Below, one piece after another: positions 4,089 to 5,296 of a stretch of DNA of 5,296 bases. The position numbers and the translations under genes were made by a program. Numbering within the stretch: position 1 is the stretch's first letter; the number at the start of each line of letters is the position of its first letter. The notes under the pieces were generated by a model, which had not been told where the DNA came from, searched no databases, and saw only the letters and a list, made by a program, of their open reading frames with translations. The stretch lies in contig PMOV01000321.1 of assembly GCA_003161195.1 (NCBI GenBank), positions 1 through 5,296 on the forward strand. Direction: 5' to 3'. The DNA is from Acidobacteriota bacterium (GTDB lineage: Bacteria > Acidobacteriota > Terriglobia > Acidiferrales > UBA7541).

Positions 4089-5296
4089 ATGCCCTTGATA
4101 ACTGGCCCACACGGCAAGCGAATCCTCACACTGCTGGCGGTTTTGATTTGCGTGGCGGCATCCGCGAAGGTGGTCCGCGCAGAGATGGTGGAGTCACTGT
4201 CGGCGGTGAAGAGCGTGTACGTTGGCTCTCTGGGCGATGGTCGCGGGGCTTCGGAAATGCGCGCAAGGCTTTTGCAGCGATTGGGATCGATCCACGAAAT
4301 AAAAGTGGTGGCGAACGCGGGCGATGCGGATGCGATCCTCAAAGGCGACGGGCATATTTGGACGACGGGTTACCAGGCGGTGGGCTCTCACCCTGCCTCC
4401 GCGAGTCATGTGCCGGTGTTTGACGGGTTCCTGTCCGTGGAAGTGCAGGACAAAGCAGGCGCGACGCTGTGGTCGTACCTGGTCTCTCCGAGAAAATTCT
4501 CGATGAAGCGGATAACGAACGACCTGGCTGACCAGCTCGTGGAACGGTTGCAGTACGCGATGGCACATAGCACTGCGGAGACCGGGACGGTCGCGGTCAA
4601 CGCGGGCACGACGACGGTATCGATCCACGGCGCAGGGGCCACTTTTCCCTGGCCGCTGTATCAGAGATGGATTGAGTCGTTTGGAGAAAAGGCGCCGAAT
4701 TTGCGGATGCAGTACGAACCCAACGGGTCAGAGGCCGGAATACGGCTGCTCAGCGAAGCTGGCGTGGACTTTGCGGGGTCCGACGGGCCGTTGTCCGACG
4801 AGCAGATGCGGGATTGGAAGACGAAGTTGCTGCATTTTGCCTCGGTGATGGGGGCGGTGGTTCCGATTTACAACTTGAAGAATACGAATGGCATGCTGAA
4901 TTTCACGCCGCAGGTGCTGGCGGGAATTTATCTGGGGACCATCACACGATGGGATGACCCGGCGATCCGAGCGGTGAATGCCGGCGCGCCGTTGCCGAGC
5001 GCTGAAATCACGGTGATCCATCGCACGGACGGAAGCGGTACGACGTTTGTGTGGAGCGATTACCTTTCGAAAGTGAGTCCGGAGTGGCGATTGAAGATGG
5101 GGGCGGCGGACACCACGGCGCCATGGGCGGTGGGACGGGGAGCGGTTGGGAGCGAAGGAGTGGCGACGGCAGTGAGCCAAGCCGCAAATTCCATTGGCTA
5201 TGTTGAGCTCACGTACGCGATACAACATGAGCTCACGTATGGGACGGTGAGGAATGCGGCTGGCGTTTTTGTGCGGGCCGATTTGGCGAGTGTGAC
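4089..5296 (+). CDS. pstS: Phosphate-binding PstS-type periplasmic protein with extra N-terminal domain (3' truncated by window)
   Basis: The frame is open from ATG 4089 to the window edge: 402 codons, no stop. In-frame TAA at 4065 and no other upstream start make this ATG secure. Residues 1-31 form a signal peptide (HGKR, then ILTLLAVLICVAASA; cleavage near VRA/E). Residues 38-160 are a separate alpha/beta domain (VYVGSLG, ADAILKG, FLSVEVQDKAGATLWSYLV) not found in standard PstS. The PstS fold begins at about 177 with HGAGATFPWPLYQRW. Phosphate-contact positions known from E. coli PstS are present: Thr185-Phe186, Ser214 (NGSEAG), Asp232 (AGSD) and Arg312-x-Asp314-Gly-Ser316-Gly-Thr318. IYLGTITRWDDPAI and SIGYVELTYA are further family hallmarks. 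The role is periplasmic capture of phosphate for a PstSCAB transporter. The other pst genes would lie beyond the right edge. About 60-100 C-terminal residues are probably missing. Confidence 0.93.
   Translation, partial: MPLITGPHGKRILTLLAVLICVAASAKVVRAEMVESLSAVKSVYVGSLGDGRGASEMRARLLQRLGSIHEIKVVANAGDADAILKGDGHIWTTGYQAVGSHPASASHVPVFDGFLSVEVQDKAGATLWSYLVSPRKFSMKRITNDLADQLVERLQYAMAHSTAETGTVAVNAGTTTVSIHGAGATFPWPLYQRWIESFGEKAPNLRMQYEPNGSEAGIRLLSEAGVDFAGSDGPLSDEQMRDWKTKLLHFASVMGAVVPIYNLKNTNGMLNFTPQVLAGIYLGTITRWDDPAIRAVNAGAPLPSAEITVIHRTDGSGTTFVWSDYLSKVSPEWRLKMGAADTTAPWAVGRGAVGSEGVATAVSQAANSIGYVELTYAIQHELTYGTVRNAAGVFVRADLASV

Noticed and set aside
4194..5228. Minus-strand open frames opposite pstS (4194-4628 and 4728-5228)
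   Set aside because: They are antisense to a strongly supported PstS gene and have Arg/His-rich shadow composition without motifs.

Overview
The window is a GC-rich bacterial chromosomal segment with two divergently oriented gene blocks. They are separated by about 1.24 kb without a convincing intact gene. The compact ECF-sigma operon, the PstS protein with an extra N-terminal domain, and the intergenic text with short palindromic repeats suggest an Acidobacteriota (Terriglobia-like) genome. That placement is an inference from gene style; no rRNA or marker gene is present to confirm it.

Left block (minus strand, about 2950 down to 32): a candidate extracytoplasmic-stress-type promoter (2917-2947) precedes three tightly packed genes. 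They are an ECF RNA polymerase sigma factor with a GTG start and an unusual C-terminal tail carrying a 5-residue tandem repeat (1976-2845), a membrane-bound zinc-finger anti-sigma factor with a TonB-C-like periplasmic domain (1239-1979), and a secreted CAP/SCP-domain protein (265-1218). The first two overlap by 4 bases (ATGA) and the third follows after 20 bases. A roughly 200-base trailer with a stable hairpin leads to a strong intrinsic terminator (32-63). The simplest reading is a self-regulated envelope-sensing unit: the anti-sigma factor holds the sigma factor at the membrane until a periplasmic cue releases it, and the CAP protein is a co-expressed secreted component.

Middle (2846-4088): no supported intact gene. 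This stretch holds the sigma-operon promoter, a palindromic intergenic repeat zone (about 3032-3120), a pair of near-identical 21-base direct repeats centred on TATCGTTATCAAA (3289-3309 and 3330-3350) beside candidate promoters, several perfect inverted repeats (3674-3698, 3768-3805, 3982-4002), and a possible frame-broken remnant of a small secreted protein on the minus strand (about 3503-3715).

Right block (plus strand, 4089 to the window edge): a 5'-complete, 3'-truncated gene for a phosphate-binding PstS-type periplasmic protein. An extra domain of about 120 residues lies between the signal peptide and the PstS fold. A perfect TATAAT lies only about 20 bases upstream of its ATG, which implies a very short leader without a Shine-Dalgarno sequence. 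The rest of a pst operon, if present, is outside the window.
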